From positions 1 through 64,000 of the forward strand of contig CACDVH010000004.1 in the NCBI GenBank assembly GCA_902556205.1: a stretch of DNA of 64,000 nt, written 5' to 3'. This DNA is from an uncultured Gammaproteobacteria bacterium. Its GTDB lineage: Bacteria > Pseudomonadota > Gammaproteobacteria > PS1 > Pseudothioglobaceae. Positions 1 through 10,471 of the stretch are shown one piece after another (within the stretch, counting starts at the first letter, position 1; every line of letters begins with the position of its first letter). The notes under the pieces were generated by a model, which did not search any database, had not been told where the DNA came from, and was given only the letters and a program-made list of their open reading frames with translations. A program made the position numbers and the translations under genes.

Positions 1-965
1 CTTTTTCAGCAGCAGTTCAAGCAGCTAGTAATGATAGTCTTACTGTGTATAGCACAAGGAAAGAACACCTAATTAAGCCGCTTTTTGACGCATTTAATGC
101 GAAAACTGGAATAAAAGTAAAGTACCTTACTGGAAAGGGAGGAGCATTAATAGAGAGAATCAAATTGGAGGGCAAAAAAACCAAGGCTGATTTATTTATG
201 ACGGTTGATGCTGGAAATCTTTGGTACGCCGCATCTCAAAATCTATTTCAGCCAGTTAAAAGTGAAGTCATTGAAAATAATATTCCTCAGCACCTACGAG
301 ATCCAGATGGCCTTTGGAGTGGTTTATCGGTTAGAGCAAGAACAATAATTTATAGCACAGACCGAGTTAACCCAAGTGAGTTATCAACTTATCAAGATTT
401 GGCAAATAAAAAATGGAACGGTAAGCTTTGTTTGAGAACAAGTAAGAAAGTTTATACAAAGTCTCTTGTAGCCTCACTAATCCATCATGATGGAATGGAA
501 AAAACAACTGATGTCGTGAGGGGCTGGGTTGATAACCTTGCTGCCACTCCTCATGCTGAAGATGTTCAAATAATGACTTCAATTCTTGCAGGACAGTGTG
601 ATGTAGGAATTGTAAATAGTTACTATTTTGGAAGACTGCAAGCAGAGGATCCGAATGTTCCTCTAAAACTCTTTTGGGCCAATCAAAATACTACAGGGAC
701 GCATGTCAATGTTTCAGGAGCTGGAGTCACAAAACATTCAAAGAATCCAGAGGACGCAATTAAATTACTTGAGTTTTTATCTTCAATCGAGGCTCAAAAA
801 ATCTATGTTGGTTTAAATAAGGAGTATCCTGCAAGTCAAAAAATTAAAGCAGTTAATTTGATTGCCTTATGGGGAGATTTTAATCAGGATAAAATGAATC
901 TTTCTATTGCTGGGAAAAATCAGGCTGATTCGGTTTCACTTATGCAAAGAGAAGGTTATAAATAA
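1..965 (+). CDS. Fe(III) ABC transporter substrate-binding protein (FbpA/FutA-like), 5' truncated by window edge
   Basis: Frame is open from base 3 (FSAAVQAASNDSLTVYSTRKEHLIKPLFDAFNAKTG...), typical mature N-terminus after a signal peptide; followed by a Sfu/Fbp-type permease. The ORF-track start at 45 (GTG) is internal. Confidence 0.85.
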   Translation, partial: FSAAVQAASNDSLTVYSTRKEHLIKPLFDAFNAKTGIKVKYLTGKGGALIERIKLEGKKTKADLFMTVDAGNLWYAASQNLFQPVKSEVIENNIPQHLRDPDGLWSGLSVRARTIIYSTDRVNPSELSTYQDLANKKWNGKLCLRTSKKVYTKSLVASLIHHDGMEKTTDVVRGWVDNLAATPHAEDVQIMTSILAGQCDVGIVNSYYFGRLQAEDPNVPLKLFWANQNTTGTHVNVSGAGVTKHSKNPEDAIKLLEFLSSIEAQKIYVGLNKEYPASQKIKAVNLIALWGDFNQDKMNLSIAGKNQADSVSLMQREGYK

Positions 966-992
966 TTATGTAGGTACAGCAATCAAAGCCCC

Positions 993-2591
993 ATGAATAC
1001 TAAGCAAAATAATTCTAATTTTTTGATGGGCTTGCTAGCACTATCTGTTTCGTTCCCGATCATTGTTGTCTGTTCTGCTTGGTTTTTTCCAGGAACAGAG
1101 CTATGGGGGCATTTTCTTGAAAATTTATTACCTGAACTCATTGTATCAACTCTTATATTGCTTTTAGGTGTTGGATTAGGGGTAAGTATTCTAGGAACCG
1201 TTCTGGCATATTTGGTGGTTATGGTTGAGTTTCCTGGGCGAAGATGGTTAGAGTGGGCACTATTCTTGCCTTTTGCAATACCCGCCTATGTTCTAGCTTT
1301 TGTTTATCTTGGGGTTTTTGACTATTCAGGCTATGCCCAAGTCTGGCTTAGGGAATTTACTGGAATGCCTGGATTTGATATCAGAGCTGGAAGTTGGGCA
1401 ATTATATTAACATTTGTATTGGTTTTTTATCCTTATGTTTACATGATGGCACGAGCCTCATTTAAGCGACAAAAGATTCAGATGATTGAGGCTGGAAAAA
1501 TGCTTGGTGCAAAACCTTTTCTGGTTTTTTGGAAAATTTCTGTACCTCTCGCAAGACCAGCAATTGCTGCTGGTCTACTTGTAACTCTTATGGAGACATT
1601 GGCAGATTTTGGGGTAGTCTCACTTTTTAACTACTCAACTTTCACAACAGCAATTTATTCAGCATGGGGAGACTTTCGCTCTATAGAGGTTGCTGCACAA
1701 CTAGCATCCATACTCGTTTTAATTGCATTTTTTCTTATTTATTTTGAAAAAAAAGCTCGAGGTAAAGCTAAATATTATTCATCAGATGTATCCAATATCA
1801 GACCCTATATTGCAAAAGGCATTACTGGATGGATCGCCTTTTTATTTGTTTTTGGCGTATTTATGCTTTCTTTTGCAATGCCTATGCTCCAACTTGTTAT
1901 TTGGAGTATAGAAAAATATGGCGAAGAAATTAGTCAGTTCTATCTTAATTACCTCTCTTCTACTGGAGTTTTGACCGTGAGTGCGACGATCTTAACTGTT
2001 GCAGTAGCTACCATGCTAGCCTTGCCGAGCCGTCGGAAGGATGAAAGTAAAGCTTTGCAGCTTTTAATAAGATTTTCGACGTTAGGATATGCATTGCCCG
2101 GATCTGTAATGGCGGTTGGACTTTTATATGGTGTTCAAAATATTTCATTAGTGAGTATCCATTTTGGGGGTACATCAATTAACCATGTTCTTTTTGGATC
2201 AGTGGCATTGTTACTCTTTGCATACGTTTCTAGATTTATGGCAATTGCCTTCAACTCAACAAGCGCCTCCAGTGAGCAGATTAAACCTGTTTTTGAACAG
2301 AGCGCTAGACTTTTAGGGTCATCAAGAATGCGCTTAATCAGAGAAATATACCTTCCAATGATGACACCTGGAATATTAGCCGGAGGCTTGTTAGTAGCCG
2401 TAGATGTGATGAAGGAGCTTCCTGCAACCTATCTATTAAGGCCTTTTGGATGGGACACTCTAGCCATTAGAGTTTTTGAATTGAGCTCAGAGGGCCTATA
2501 TGACAGGGCAGCTATTCCTGCTCTAATAATGGTATTTTTAGGAGCAATTATTATGCTGTTATTCATTCGACTGGACAGTGAAAAATATTAA
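993..2591 (+). CDS. Iron(III) ABC transporter permease, two fused permease halves (FbpB/SfuB-like)
   Basis: 532 aa, many TM segments, two BPD-type permease regions (e.g. EAGKMLGAKPFLVFWKISVPLARPAI and QSARLLGSSRMRLIREIYLPMMTPGI EAA-like loops). Confidence 0.88.
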   Translation: MNTKQNNSNFLMGLLALSVSFPIIVVCSAWFFPGTELWGHFLENLLPELIVSTLILLLGVGLGVSILGTVLAYLVVMVEFPGRRWLEWALFLPFAIPAYVLAFVYLGVFDYSGYAQVWLREFTGMPGFDIRAGSWAIILTFVLVFYPYVYMMARASFKRQKIQMIEAGKMLGAKPFLVFWKISVPLARPAIAAGLLVTLMETLADFGVVSLFNYSTFTTAIYSAWGDFRSIEVAAQLASILVLIAFFLIYFEKKARGKAKYYSSDVSNIRPYIAKGITGWIAFLFVFGVFMLSFAMPMLQLVIWSIEKYGEEISQFYLNYLSSTGVLTVSATILTVAVATMLALPSRRKDESKALQLLIRFSTLGYALPGSVMAVGLLYGVQNISLVSIHFGGTSINHVLFGSVALLLFAYVSRFMAIAFNSTSASSEQIKPVFEQSARLLGSSRMRLIREIYLPMMTPGILAGGLLVAVDVMKELPATYLLRPFGWDTLAIRVFELSSEGLYDRAAIPALIMVFLGAIIMLLFIRLDSEKY

Positions 2592-2678
2592 TTCTCAAGC
2601 GCTTAATTGTTAAAAAAGAATAGATCTTATTTGAATTAGGTAAAATATTTTTCTAACACTTATCCTTTTTGATTACTT

Positions 2679-3863
2679 ATGAGCATTGATTTACTTTGTG
2701 TGAATGGCGTTAAATGCTCTTCTGTTGCTTCTGGGATAAAGAATAATAGTTCATTAGACTTGTCTCTAATTTCACTAATTGATGGTACTAATACTGCTGC
2801 AGTTTTTACTCAAAATATCTTTTGTGCTGCACCTGTTTTAGTTGCCAAAAACCACTTAAATTCTAATATACAAGCCCTTTTAATTAACAGTGGTAATGCC
2901 AATGCAGGGACTGGTAAAAAAGGTTTGGAAGATAGCTTTAAATCCTGTGAGATTTTAGCTGAAGAGCTCAACATTAAACCTGAACAGGTTCTACCATTCT
3001 CGACTGGAGTAATCGGTCAATTGCTTCCTGTTGAGTCTATTGAAAAAAACGCAAATAAACTCGTTAATTCTCTTACTGAAGACGGGTTAGGTAATGTTGC
3101 AAAAGGCATCTTAACTACAGACCTAGTAGAAAAGTATTGTTCAGTCTCATTCAAAGTCGATGGTGTAAAAGTTAATCTCTCAGGTGTTGCAAAAGGATCC
3201 GGAATGATTAGGCCGAACATGGCAACCATGCTAAGTTTTATCGTGACTGATATTGGCGCTTCTCAAGATGAGTTGCAGCAATGCCTTGATATTTCAGTAA
3301 GTCAGTCATTTAATCGTATTACTGTGGATGGTGATACATCAACTAATGATGCTTGTACACTTAGTGCTACGAATCAATCTGGCATTCTTTACTCTCAATG
3401 CAAGGAAGCGTTTCAAAAAGCTTTGAATGAACTGACTAAAAAGCTTGCACATATGATCGTTAAAGATGGAGAGGGGTCTACAAAATTTGTTGAAGTAAAT
3501 GTTAGTGGGTTAGAGTCAAGTGAAGACTGTTTAGAGGTAGCCTATACAGTGGCCCATTCACCACTAGTAAAAACAGCATTATTTGCCAGTGATGCTAACT
3601 GGGGAAGAATACTTGCTGCAGTTGGACGCGCCAGAGTAGATGGAATATCTTTTGAAAATATTAATATTTCACTGAATGAAGTTCAGATTATCTCATCAGG
3701 AGAAATTAGTGAGCAATATACAGAGGAAGCTGGAAGTCGTGAAATGGAAAAACCTGAAATCACAATATGGATTAATTTAGGAGGATTTAAAACGAATGAA
3801 AGCGTCTGGACAACTGATTTGTCCTATGACTATGTAAAGATAAACGCTGAATATCGAAGCTAA
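2679..3863 (+). CDS. argJ: Bifunctional glutamate N-acetyltransferase/amino-acid acetyltransferase ArgJ
   Basis: GVAKGSGMIRPNMATMLSF autoprocessing motif, DGDTSTNDACTLSATN, SDANWGRILAAVGRA. Confidence 0.95.
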   Translation: MSIDLLCVNGVKCSSVASGIKNNSSLDLSLISLIDGTNTAAVFTQNIFCAAPVLVAKNHLNSNIQALLINSGNANAGTGKKGLEDSFKSCEILAEELNIKPEQVLPFSTGVIGQLLPVESIEKNANKLVNSLTEDGLGNVAKGILTTDLVEKYCSVSFKVDGVKVNLSGVAKGSGMIRPNMATMLSFIVTDIGASQDELQQCLDISVSQSFNRITVDGDTSTNDACTLSATNQSGILYSQCKEAFQKALNELTKKLAHMIVKDGEGSTKFVEVNVSGLESSEDCLEVAYTVAHSPLVKTALFASDANWGRILAAVGRARVDGISFENINISLNEVQIISSGEISEQYTEEAGSREMEKPEITIWINLGGFKTNESVWTTDLSYDYVKINAEYRS

Positions 3864-3881
3864 ACTTATATATCCATTAGC

Positions 3882-4760
3882 TCAAGTATTGTCAATAATG
3901 TATTGTTTAAATCTTCTAGCAATTGGAGATAGTTCTGCCTCAGCATGATGAACTATATGCCATTTTCTTATAATTGGGAATGGCTCAACATTAAGCTGCT
4001 TAATGATTTTGTTTTTGAGCTGAAGACTTACAGAGTGCATCGAAACAAATCCTATTCCTAACCCGGCTTGAACAGCCTCAACAATTGCCTCATTGGAGTT
4101 AATTTGAATCTCTGAATTAAAATTCAATCCAGTAAACCTCTCAATCGTCATTCTAGTTCCTGACCCAACCTCTCTAGTTAGCAAAGTCTCTTTGGAAAGA
4201 TCCTTAATAGCTAACTTTTTCTTGTTAAGTAATTCATTTTGAGGATGTGCAATAGCAATCAATGGATTTTCCATAAAAGCTTTCGATATTAACGGGATAT
4301 CCTTGGGTGGTTCACCCATAATTACTAAATCAGCATTATTATTTTTTAAATTATCAAGTAGTGCTAGCCGATTAGTGACATCGATATAAAAAGTCATTTT
4401 AGGAAATTCTTTTTTAAATTTTGCGAGTAAAGTGCTGACAAATGAATTTGCAGTAGTCGCAACAGCTATTTGAAGATGACCAGAGTCAGGATTAAGTATT
4501 TCATTGATTTCAAGCTTAGAGCTTTCAAGGGTATTAATGGTTTCTATTGCAGTTTGATAAATTTTCTTACCTAGGAAAGTAGGGCTTATTTTCTTTCCAT
4601 TGATATCAAATAACTTCGCACCTATATTTTGCTGTAATTGTTGGACTTGCATATAGACCGCAGGCTGAGTAATATGAAGCTCTTTACTAGCGCTAGTAAA
4701 GCCTCCAAGCCTTATTACGGATTCAAAACTATAAAGCTGTTTAAGCGTGTAATTAATCAT
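3882..4760 (-). CDS. cbbR: LysR-family transcriptional regulator, probable CbbR
   Basis: N-terminal LysR HTH (LYSFESVIRLGGFTSASKELHITQPAVYMQVQQLQ); divergent from cbbL with a 98-bp gap. Confidence 0.85.
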   Translation of the reverse strand: MINYTLKQLYSFESVIRLGGFTSASKELHITQPAVYMQVQQLQQNIGAKLFDINGKKISPTFLGKKIYQTAIETINTLESSKLEINEILNPDSGHLQIAVATTANSFVSTLLAKFKKEFPKMTFYIDVTNRLALLDNLKNNNADLVIMGEPPKDIPLISKAFMENPLIAIAHPQNELLNKKKLAIKDLSKETLLTREVGSGTRMTIERFTGLNFNSEIQINSNEAIVEAVQAGLGIGFVSMHSVSLQLKNKIIKQLNVEPFPIIRKWHIVHHAEAELSPIARRFKQYIIDNT

Positions 4761-4774
4761 AAGTTAAACTAATG

Positions 4775-4794
4775 ATTATATAAATAAATATTAT
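4775..4794. promoter_or_regulatory. AT-rich imperfect dyad, candidate CbbR/LysR binding region in cbbR-cbbL intergenic
   Basis: ATTATATAAATAAATATTAT, imperfect inverted repeat in the divergent intergenic region. Confidence 0.35.
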
Positions 4795-4858
4795 TTTACA
4801 TTATTTTTATCCACAACTATAATGACTTCATTTATACAAATAATAAGGGGATCTGCTA

Positions 4859-6280
4859 ATGGCGAAGAAAGGATATGATGCTGGAGTTAAGGAGTATAGA
4901 GACACCTACTGGATGCCTGAATACGAGCCAGTAGATACTGATATTCTTGCATGTTTCAAAATAACTCCACAGCCAGGGGTTCCAAGAGAAGAAGTAGCCG
5001 CTGCCGTAGCTGCTGAATCCTCAACAGGAACTTGGACAACAGTCTGGACTGACCTGCTAACTGATCTTGATCACTACAAGGGAAGGGCATACAGGATTGA
5101 AGATGTCCCAGGTTCAGACGATGCAATCTATGCATTTATTGCCTATCCAATCGATTTATTCGAGGAAGGATCAATTGTAAATGTACTAACCTCTCTAGTG
5201 GGAAATGTGTTCGGTTTTAAAGCTCTTAGAGCTCTTAGATTAGAGGATATTCGTTTTCCAATAGCGTATGTAATGACCTGTGGTGGTCCACCGAATGGTA
5301 TCGAGGTTGAAAGGGATAAAATGAATAAATATGGCAGGCCCCTATTGGGTTGCACCATTAAACCAAAACTTGGTTTATCAGCTAAGAATTATGGAAGGGC
5401 ATGCTATGAGGGACTGCGAGGTGGTTTAGATTTTACAAAAGATGATGAAAACGTTAACTCTCAGCCATTTATGCGCTGGAGAGACAGATTTGGTTTTGTG
5501 CAGGATGCTATCGAGAGAGCTGAGAGGGAAACTGGAGAGCGTAAAGGCCATTATCTGAATGTGACTGCTCCAACTCCTGAAGAAATGTATAAACGTGCGG
5601 AGTATGCTAAGGAATTAGGTACTCCAATTATCATGCATGACTTCTTTACAGCTGGATTTACTGCAAATACTGGACTTGCAAATTGGTGTCGTGATAACGG
5701 CTTATTGCTTCACATTCATAGAGCCATGCATGCTGTTGTTGATAGAAATCCAAACCATGGGATTCACTTTAGAGTTCTAGCAAAATGTTTAAGACTTTCC
5801 GGAGGTGACCATATGCACTCAGGAACTGTTGTAGGAAAGCTTGAAGGAGACCGGGACTCTACTTTGGGTTGGATAGATTGTATGCGCGATAGTTTCATTA
5901 AAGAGGACCGATCAAGAGGTATCTTCTTTGATCAAGATTTTGGCTCGATGCCAGGCATGTTGCCCGTGGCATCCGGAGGAATTCATGTTTGGCATATGCC
6001 AGCACTAGTAAATATCTTTGGAGACAACTCTGTTCTTCAATTTGGTGGAGGAACGCTCGGCCATCCTTGGGGAAATGCAGCTGGTGCAGCTGCTAATAGG
6101 GTTGCAGTTGAGGCTTGTGTTGAGGCTCGAAATGCTGGGCGTGAATTGGAAAAAGAATCGAAAGATATCCTCACTAGTGCAGCTAAACATTCTCCAGAAC
6201 TCAAGGTTGCGATGGAGACCTGGAAAGAGATTAAGTTCGAGTTTGATACAGTTGACAAGCTAGATATTCAGCATAAATAA
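4859..6280 (+). CDS. cbbL: RuBisCO large subunit, form I (IA-like)
   Basis: [57 protein letters not shown] active-site blocks; followed by cbbS. Confidence 0.98.
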   Translation: MAKKGYDAGVKEYRDTYWMPEYEPVDTDILACFKITPQPGVPREEVAAAVAAESSTGTWTTVWTDLLTDLDHYKGRAYRIEDVPGSDDAIYAFIAYPIDLFEEGSIVNVLTSLVGNVFGFKALRALRLEDIRFPIAYVMTCGGPPNGIEVERDKMNKYGRPLLGCTIKPKLGLSAKNYGRACYEGLRGGLDFTKDDENVNSQPFMRWRDRFGFVQDAIERAERETGERKGHYLNVTAPTPEEMYKRAEYAKELGTPIIMHDFFTAGFTANTGLANWCRDNGLLLHIHRAMHAVVDRNPNHGIHFRVLAKCLRLSGGDHMHSGTVVGKLEGDRDSTLGWIDCMRDSFIKEDRSRGIFFDQDFGSMPGMLPVASGGIHVWHMPALVNIFGDNSVLQFGGGTLGHPWGNAAGAAANRVAVEACVEARNAGRELEKESKDILTSAAKHSPELKVAMETWKEIKFEFDTVDKLDIQHK

Positions 6281-6309
6281 ATATAGGTTAATAAAAAAAG
6301 GAAAAGATT

Positions 6310-6669
6310 ATGAGCAAAGTTCAAGATTACCCGTCACGACTGGGAGACAACTCTAGCAGAAAGTTTGAAACCTTTTCTTACTTACCTGCAATGACCGATA
6401 AACAAATTCGTGAGCAGGTCCAGTATATTGTTGATCAGGGATACAACCCAGGAGTTGAGCACACCGAGGTTGAAAATGCTATGGAAAATTACTGGTATAT
6501 GTGGAAGCTTCCAATGTTTGGTGAAACAGATGTCGATACTATTTTGGCTGAATGTAAAGCATGTCATGATGCAAATCCTGAAAATCATGTTCGATTAATT
6601 GGTTACGATAACTATGCACAGTCCCAGGGAGCATCAATGGTTATTTACAGAGGCAAAGGATTTAAATAA
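6310..6669 (+). CDS. cbbS: RuBisCO small subunit
   Basis: 119 aa; [33 protein letters not shown]; immediately downstream of cbbL. Confidence 0.97.
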   Translation: MSKVQDYPSRLGDNSSRKFETFSYLPAMTDKQIREQVQYIVDQGYNPGVEHTEVENAMENYWYMWKLPMFGETDVDTILAECKACHDANPENHVRLIGYDNYAQSQGASMVIYRGKGFK

Positions 6670-6699
6670 TCAAGTAAAATCAGGTTAGCTTGATTGGAT

Positions 6700-6730
6700 A
6701 AACCCTTGTCTTAAAGCAGGGGTTTTTTTT
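6700..6730 (+). terminator. Rho-independent terminator-like hairpin between cbbS and cbbQ
   Basis: AAACCCTTG-TCTTAAAG-CAGGGGTTT followed by T-tract. Confidence 0.75.
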
Positions 6731-6745
6731 CGAAAGGAATTAAAT

Positions 6746-7549
6746 ATGAATGAATTAGACCAATACAAAATTGCTGAAGAGCCTTTCTATCAGCCTCAAG
6801 ATGATGAAATTGAGATGTATACAGCAGCTTATATGAATCGTATGCCCGTTATGTTAAAAGGACCAACTGGATGCGGCAAATCTCGATTTGTAGAGTATAT
6901 GGCATATAAATTGGATAAGCCATTAATTACTGTAGCTTGCAACGAGGATATGTCAGCAAGTGATTTAGTAGGGCGCTTTCTGCTTGATAAGGAAGGGACA
7001 ATTTGGCAAGATGGACCCTTGGCGATGGCTGCTCGATACGGTGGTATATGTTACTTAGATGAGGTAGTTGAGGCTAGGCAAGATACCACGGTAGTTATTC
7101 ACCCGTTGACAGATTATAGAAGAACACTTCCTCTTGATAAAAAAGGTGAGCTAATTGATGCCCATCCTGATTTTCAGCTTGTCATCTCCTACAACCCTGG
7201 TTATCAAAATCTAATGAAGGATCTTAAACAGTCTACTAAGCAGAGATTCTGTGGGTTTAATTTTCAATATCCTGATGAGAAGACTGAGGCACATATCATC
7301 ACTAAAGAATCTGGTGTTGATGAAGCGACAGCACTGAAGCTAGTTCAGATTGCTCAACGAGCTAGAAACCTTGTTGGTCACGGACTTGATGAGGGTATAT
7401 CAACTAGATTGTGTGTTTATGCAGGTCAACTCATTGCTGATCAAGTAAGTGAAAAGTCAGCCTGTAAAATAGCCATGGTGAATCCGATTACTGATGATTT
7501 AGATATTGTTGACACTTTAAATGCTGCAATAGATACATTTTTTGAGTAA
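6746..7549 (+). CDS. cbbQ: AAA+ ATPase CbbQ (RuBisCO activase component)
   Basis: Walker A GPTGCGKS, ICYLDEV; MoxR-type; downstream of cbbLS. Confidence 0.95.
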   Translation: MNELDQYKIAEEPFYQPQDDEIEMYTAAYMNRMPVMLKGPTGCGKSRFVEYMAYKLDKPLITVACNEDMSASDLVGRFLLDKEGTIWQDGPLAMAARYGGICYLDEVVEARQDTTVVIHPLTDYRRTLPLDKKGELIDAHPDFQLVISYNPGYQNLMKDLKQSTKQRFCGFNFQYPDEKTEAHIITKESGVDEATALKLVQIAQRARNLVGHGLDEGISTRLCVYAGQLIADQVSEKSACKIAMVNPITDDLDIVDTLNAAIDTFFE

Positions 7550-7558
7550 TCTTTTGCT

Positions 7559-9922
7559 ATGACTTCTGTCCAGCTTTCAGATTTCGAGGATAAATTTAAA
7601 AATCCTTCTGATATTCTCCATGATGCCCTAAATGGTTGCTTTTTAGAGGCTTCAAAAGTTATGACGCCAAATGGACTGAAGGTCTATTTAGATGGCGCTG
7701 GTGCACTTCATGCAATGGGAAAAGGGGAAGATATGGTGATCTCTTTCCTAGAAGAAACGCCAATGGTCGTAAAGGAGGTTGGTGAATCCATTATTGGAGA
7801 AATTATCTTCTCAATAATGAAGATGTCATCACAGACATCGGCAGCAGTAATAGTCTTAATGATTTCAAGCCTTCCTAATGTCGCAAGGCGAATGAGTGAT
7901 TTTGATTTATTGAAAGGATATCTTAGGTTATTGGAAAGAATGATTGCTCTTGCCCCCAGAGGTATGAGACCAATGCTTAGTAATATCGATCTATTAACTA
8001 GTAAGCTTACTTTGGGTGGTTTAAGGCGATGGGTATTATATGGCGCTGAAACATTTAATCGTGATTTTAAAGCGCAGACCGCCTATTTTGAATTAAGTAG
8101 TGCGGAATCATTGCAGATTATTGAACAAGAGAGGAGAGGCACCTTATTTATTGATAATCAAAGAAAATTGCAGTTCTATCTTAGGGCGTTTTATAACCGT
8201 GATTTTTTTCTTCGTCCCACTGCTGGTGACTATGAAACAAAAAAAGGGTTAAAGCCTTATATTGAGTATGGCGTTATGCATATACCTGATGCCTATGATG
8301 ACTATCAACATGCTTCTGGAAAAATTATTTCAGGTATTGATTGTTACAGGGCTGTCTGCTCTCATGCAGCAGCTCATATTATGGAGACTGAGTCTGCTTT
8401 TAAGGGTGATTCATTAAACCCCTTGCAAGTTGCCTGTGTCTCTCTTATTGAAGACTTAAGGGTCGAACTCAATACGATTAAAAAGTTTCCAGGCATGAAG
8501 AAAATTTGGATTGCACTTCATCCAGAAGATGACGATCTCAAAGATTTAAATCCATTTATATCTGATTTAGTCGATTTTTCAAGAGCTGCACTTGACTCAA
8601 ACTATAGCGCTAAACAGCCATTCAATTTGGAGTTTTTAAAGCTATTTAATGAGAAGGTGATAGAGTCTGGTAATTCATCTGAAATGAGTTTTGACCTAGG
8701 TATGCAATATTATGAGTTAATCAAATCTGAAACAGATGTCAAAATTAGTGCTTCGGCTCTTGTAGCTGCGCCAATACCATACAGAGATGATAATCGATAT
8801 ATTTGGGATTATGAGGAGCTAGATTGGATTTCTGAAGGAAATGACTATGTTCCTGCAAGTCAAAGGCAGGTTCGACGAAAAGCAAATATTATGGAAATGT
8901 ATAACGAGCTAGATGTTGAGACAGCTGGCGATGATGCTCAAGAAATATGGACTCTTGAGACTGAGTATTTTCCTGATGAGCTTGATGGTGCTAGTCTTAA
9001 TGAAATCGAAGGCAAGGAGCCAGTAAGTGAGCCTTTTCACTACAATGAGTGGGACTATCAATTACAGTTGTATCGTCCAAATTGGGCAACTTTATACGAA
9101 AGAAGGCTAAGAAAAGGTAACTTTGAGACAGTTAATAAAATTTTGAAAGAGCATAAGCCAATTGCAAATCAACTCAAAAATGCGATTGACCAAATGCAGC
9201 CTCAAGGTTTGGTTAAATTAAAGAAGCAACATGAGGGCAGTGAACTTGATATAGATTCATGCGTTTCAGCTCTAGCAGATATAAGGTCTGGCTTAACTCC
9301 GTCAGATAGGATTTATGTAAAAAAAGTTCAACATATACGAGATGTTTCAGTAAACCTTCTTATGGACTTATCGGAATCGACAAATGATATGGTTGTTGGC
9401 AGTGACAAAACTATCTTAGAGTTGATGAAAGAAGCTACTGCACTCTTATCGTGGGCAATCGATAAGATTGGAGACAAGCTTACAATAGCTGGCTTTGCTT
9501 CAGATTCAAGGCATGATGTTCAGTACTATCGGTTTAAGCCGTTTCATTATAGTTTTAATGATGAAGTCAAGGGTAGGCTTGCAGGAATAAAGGGAGGGCT
9601 TTCGACTCGAATGGGCGCAGCGATGAGACATGCTGGTGTAGACTTGTTGACTCAGTCTTCAGCCAAAAAAATATTACTGGTTTTGACTGATGGAGAGCCA
9701 TCAGATATTGACGTTGACGATCCCCAGCACCTTCGTATGGATGCAAAAAAAGCTGTCGAAGAGTTAAGAAGTCATGGAATTATTACTTTTTGTATTAGTT
9801 TGGATCCATATGCAGATCAGTATGTATCAAGAATTTTTGGAAAAAATCGTTTTATGGTGATTGATAATCTTCAAAAACTTCCAGAAAGGCTGCCTCAACT
9901 ATTTATTTCATTAACAAAGTAA
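7559..9922 (+). CDS. cbbO: CbbO, VWA-domain RuBisCO activase adaptor
   Basis: 787 aa with C-terminal VWA domain, MIDAS motif DLSES (VNLLMDLSESTND); follows cbbQ. Confidence 0.93.
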   Translation: MTSVQLSDFEDKFKNPSDILHDALNGCFLEASKVMTPNGLKVYLDGAGALHAMGKGEDMVISFLEETPMVVKEVGESIIGEIIFSIMKMSSQTSAAVIVLMISSLPNVARRMSDFDLLKGYLRLLERMIALAPRGMRPMLSNIDLLTSKLTLGGLRRWVLYGAETFNRDFKAQTAYFELSSAESLQIIEQERRGTLFIDNQRKLQFYLRAFYNRDFFLRPTAGDYETKKGLKPYIEYGVMHIPDAYDDYQHASGKIISGIDCYRAVCSHAAAHIMETESAFKGDSLNPLQVACVSLIEDLRVELNTIKKFPGMKKIWIALHPEDDDLKDLNPFISDLVDFSRAALDSNYSAKQPFNLEFLKLFNEKVIESGNSSEMSFDLGMQYYELIKSETDVKISASALVAAPIPYRDDNRYIWDYEELDWISEGNDYVPASQRQVRRKANIMEMYNELDVETAGDDAQEIWTLETEYFPDELDGASLNEIEGKEPVSEPFHYNEWDYQLQLYRPNWATLYERRLRKGNFETVNKILKEHKPIANQLKNAIDQMQPQGLVKLKKQHEGSELDIDSCVSALADIRSGLTPSDRIYVKKVQHIRDVSVNLLMDLSESTNDMVVGSDKTILELMKEATALLSWAIDKIGDKLTIAGFASDSRHDVQYYRFKPFHYSFNDEVKGRLAGIKGGLSTRMGAAMRHAGVDLLTQSSAKKILLVLTDGEPSDIDVDDPQHLRMDAKKAVEELRSHGIITFCISLDPYADQYVSRIFGKNRFMVIDNLQKLPERLPQLFISLTK

Positions 9923-9937
9923 CCACTCAAATTAAAG

Positions 9938-10471
9938 ATGAAATTAGCCAGCTTCAAGTCTGAAATTAAAAAATTAGATCAAGACTTCCTGCAATCTATT
10001 CTTGATGGTTCTGCCTTAATTATGGATAAGGATGAAGCGCTCAATCTTGGAAGCTCTAATGGTGCCTTTGTTATTTTTTGGATTGAGGATGAAGATTTTA
10101 GTTCAGTTGAGAAATTGAGAGATTACTTAATGATTGAAGCAGAAGATTTGCTCACAAATTATTATGAGCATAGCCCCTTAAGCAGAGAGTATTTCGAAAA
10201 AAAATTCTCAGAATTAATGCTTCAGTACGGTGAAGAATCATTTGCATCGCAACCTGGGGGGATGCCTGAGAAAAGCATTATGGTTACGGATGGTGAACTA
10301 ACAATTTTGTCTGAGAGTGATTATGTATTTAAGTATGGTCTGTATCTTAAACTTGATGAAAAATTGAACCCTCAAATTTCAGCTGTTAAAGCCAAAAATT
10401 GGCTCCAGTCAGGAGCAGCCTATAACGATTACATTGCAGTCAACGTTTTTCGTTTTAGTGCAATTGAATAA
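9938..10471 (+). CDS. Hypothetical protein (177 aa) in the cbb cluster
   Basis: Intact ORF, co-directional, 15 nt after cbbO; no family recognised. Confidence 0.7.
   Translation: MKLASFKSEIKKLDQDFLQSILDGSALIMDKDEALNLGSSNGAFVIFWIEDEDFSSVEKLRDYLMIEAEDLLTNYYEHSPLSREYFEKKFSELMLQYGEESFASQPGGMPEKSIMVTDGELTILSESDYVFKYGLYLKLDEKLNPQISAVKAKNWLQSGAAYNDYIAVNVFRFSAIE

Noticed and set aside
5143-6263. Small ORFs overlapping cbbL on both strands
   Set aside because: Overlap a highly conserved RuBisCO coding frame.
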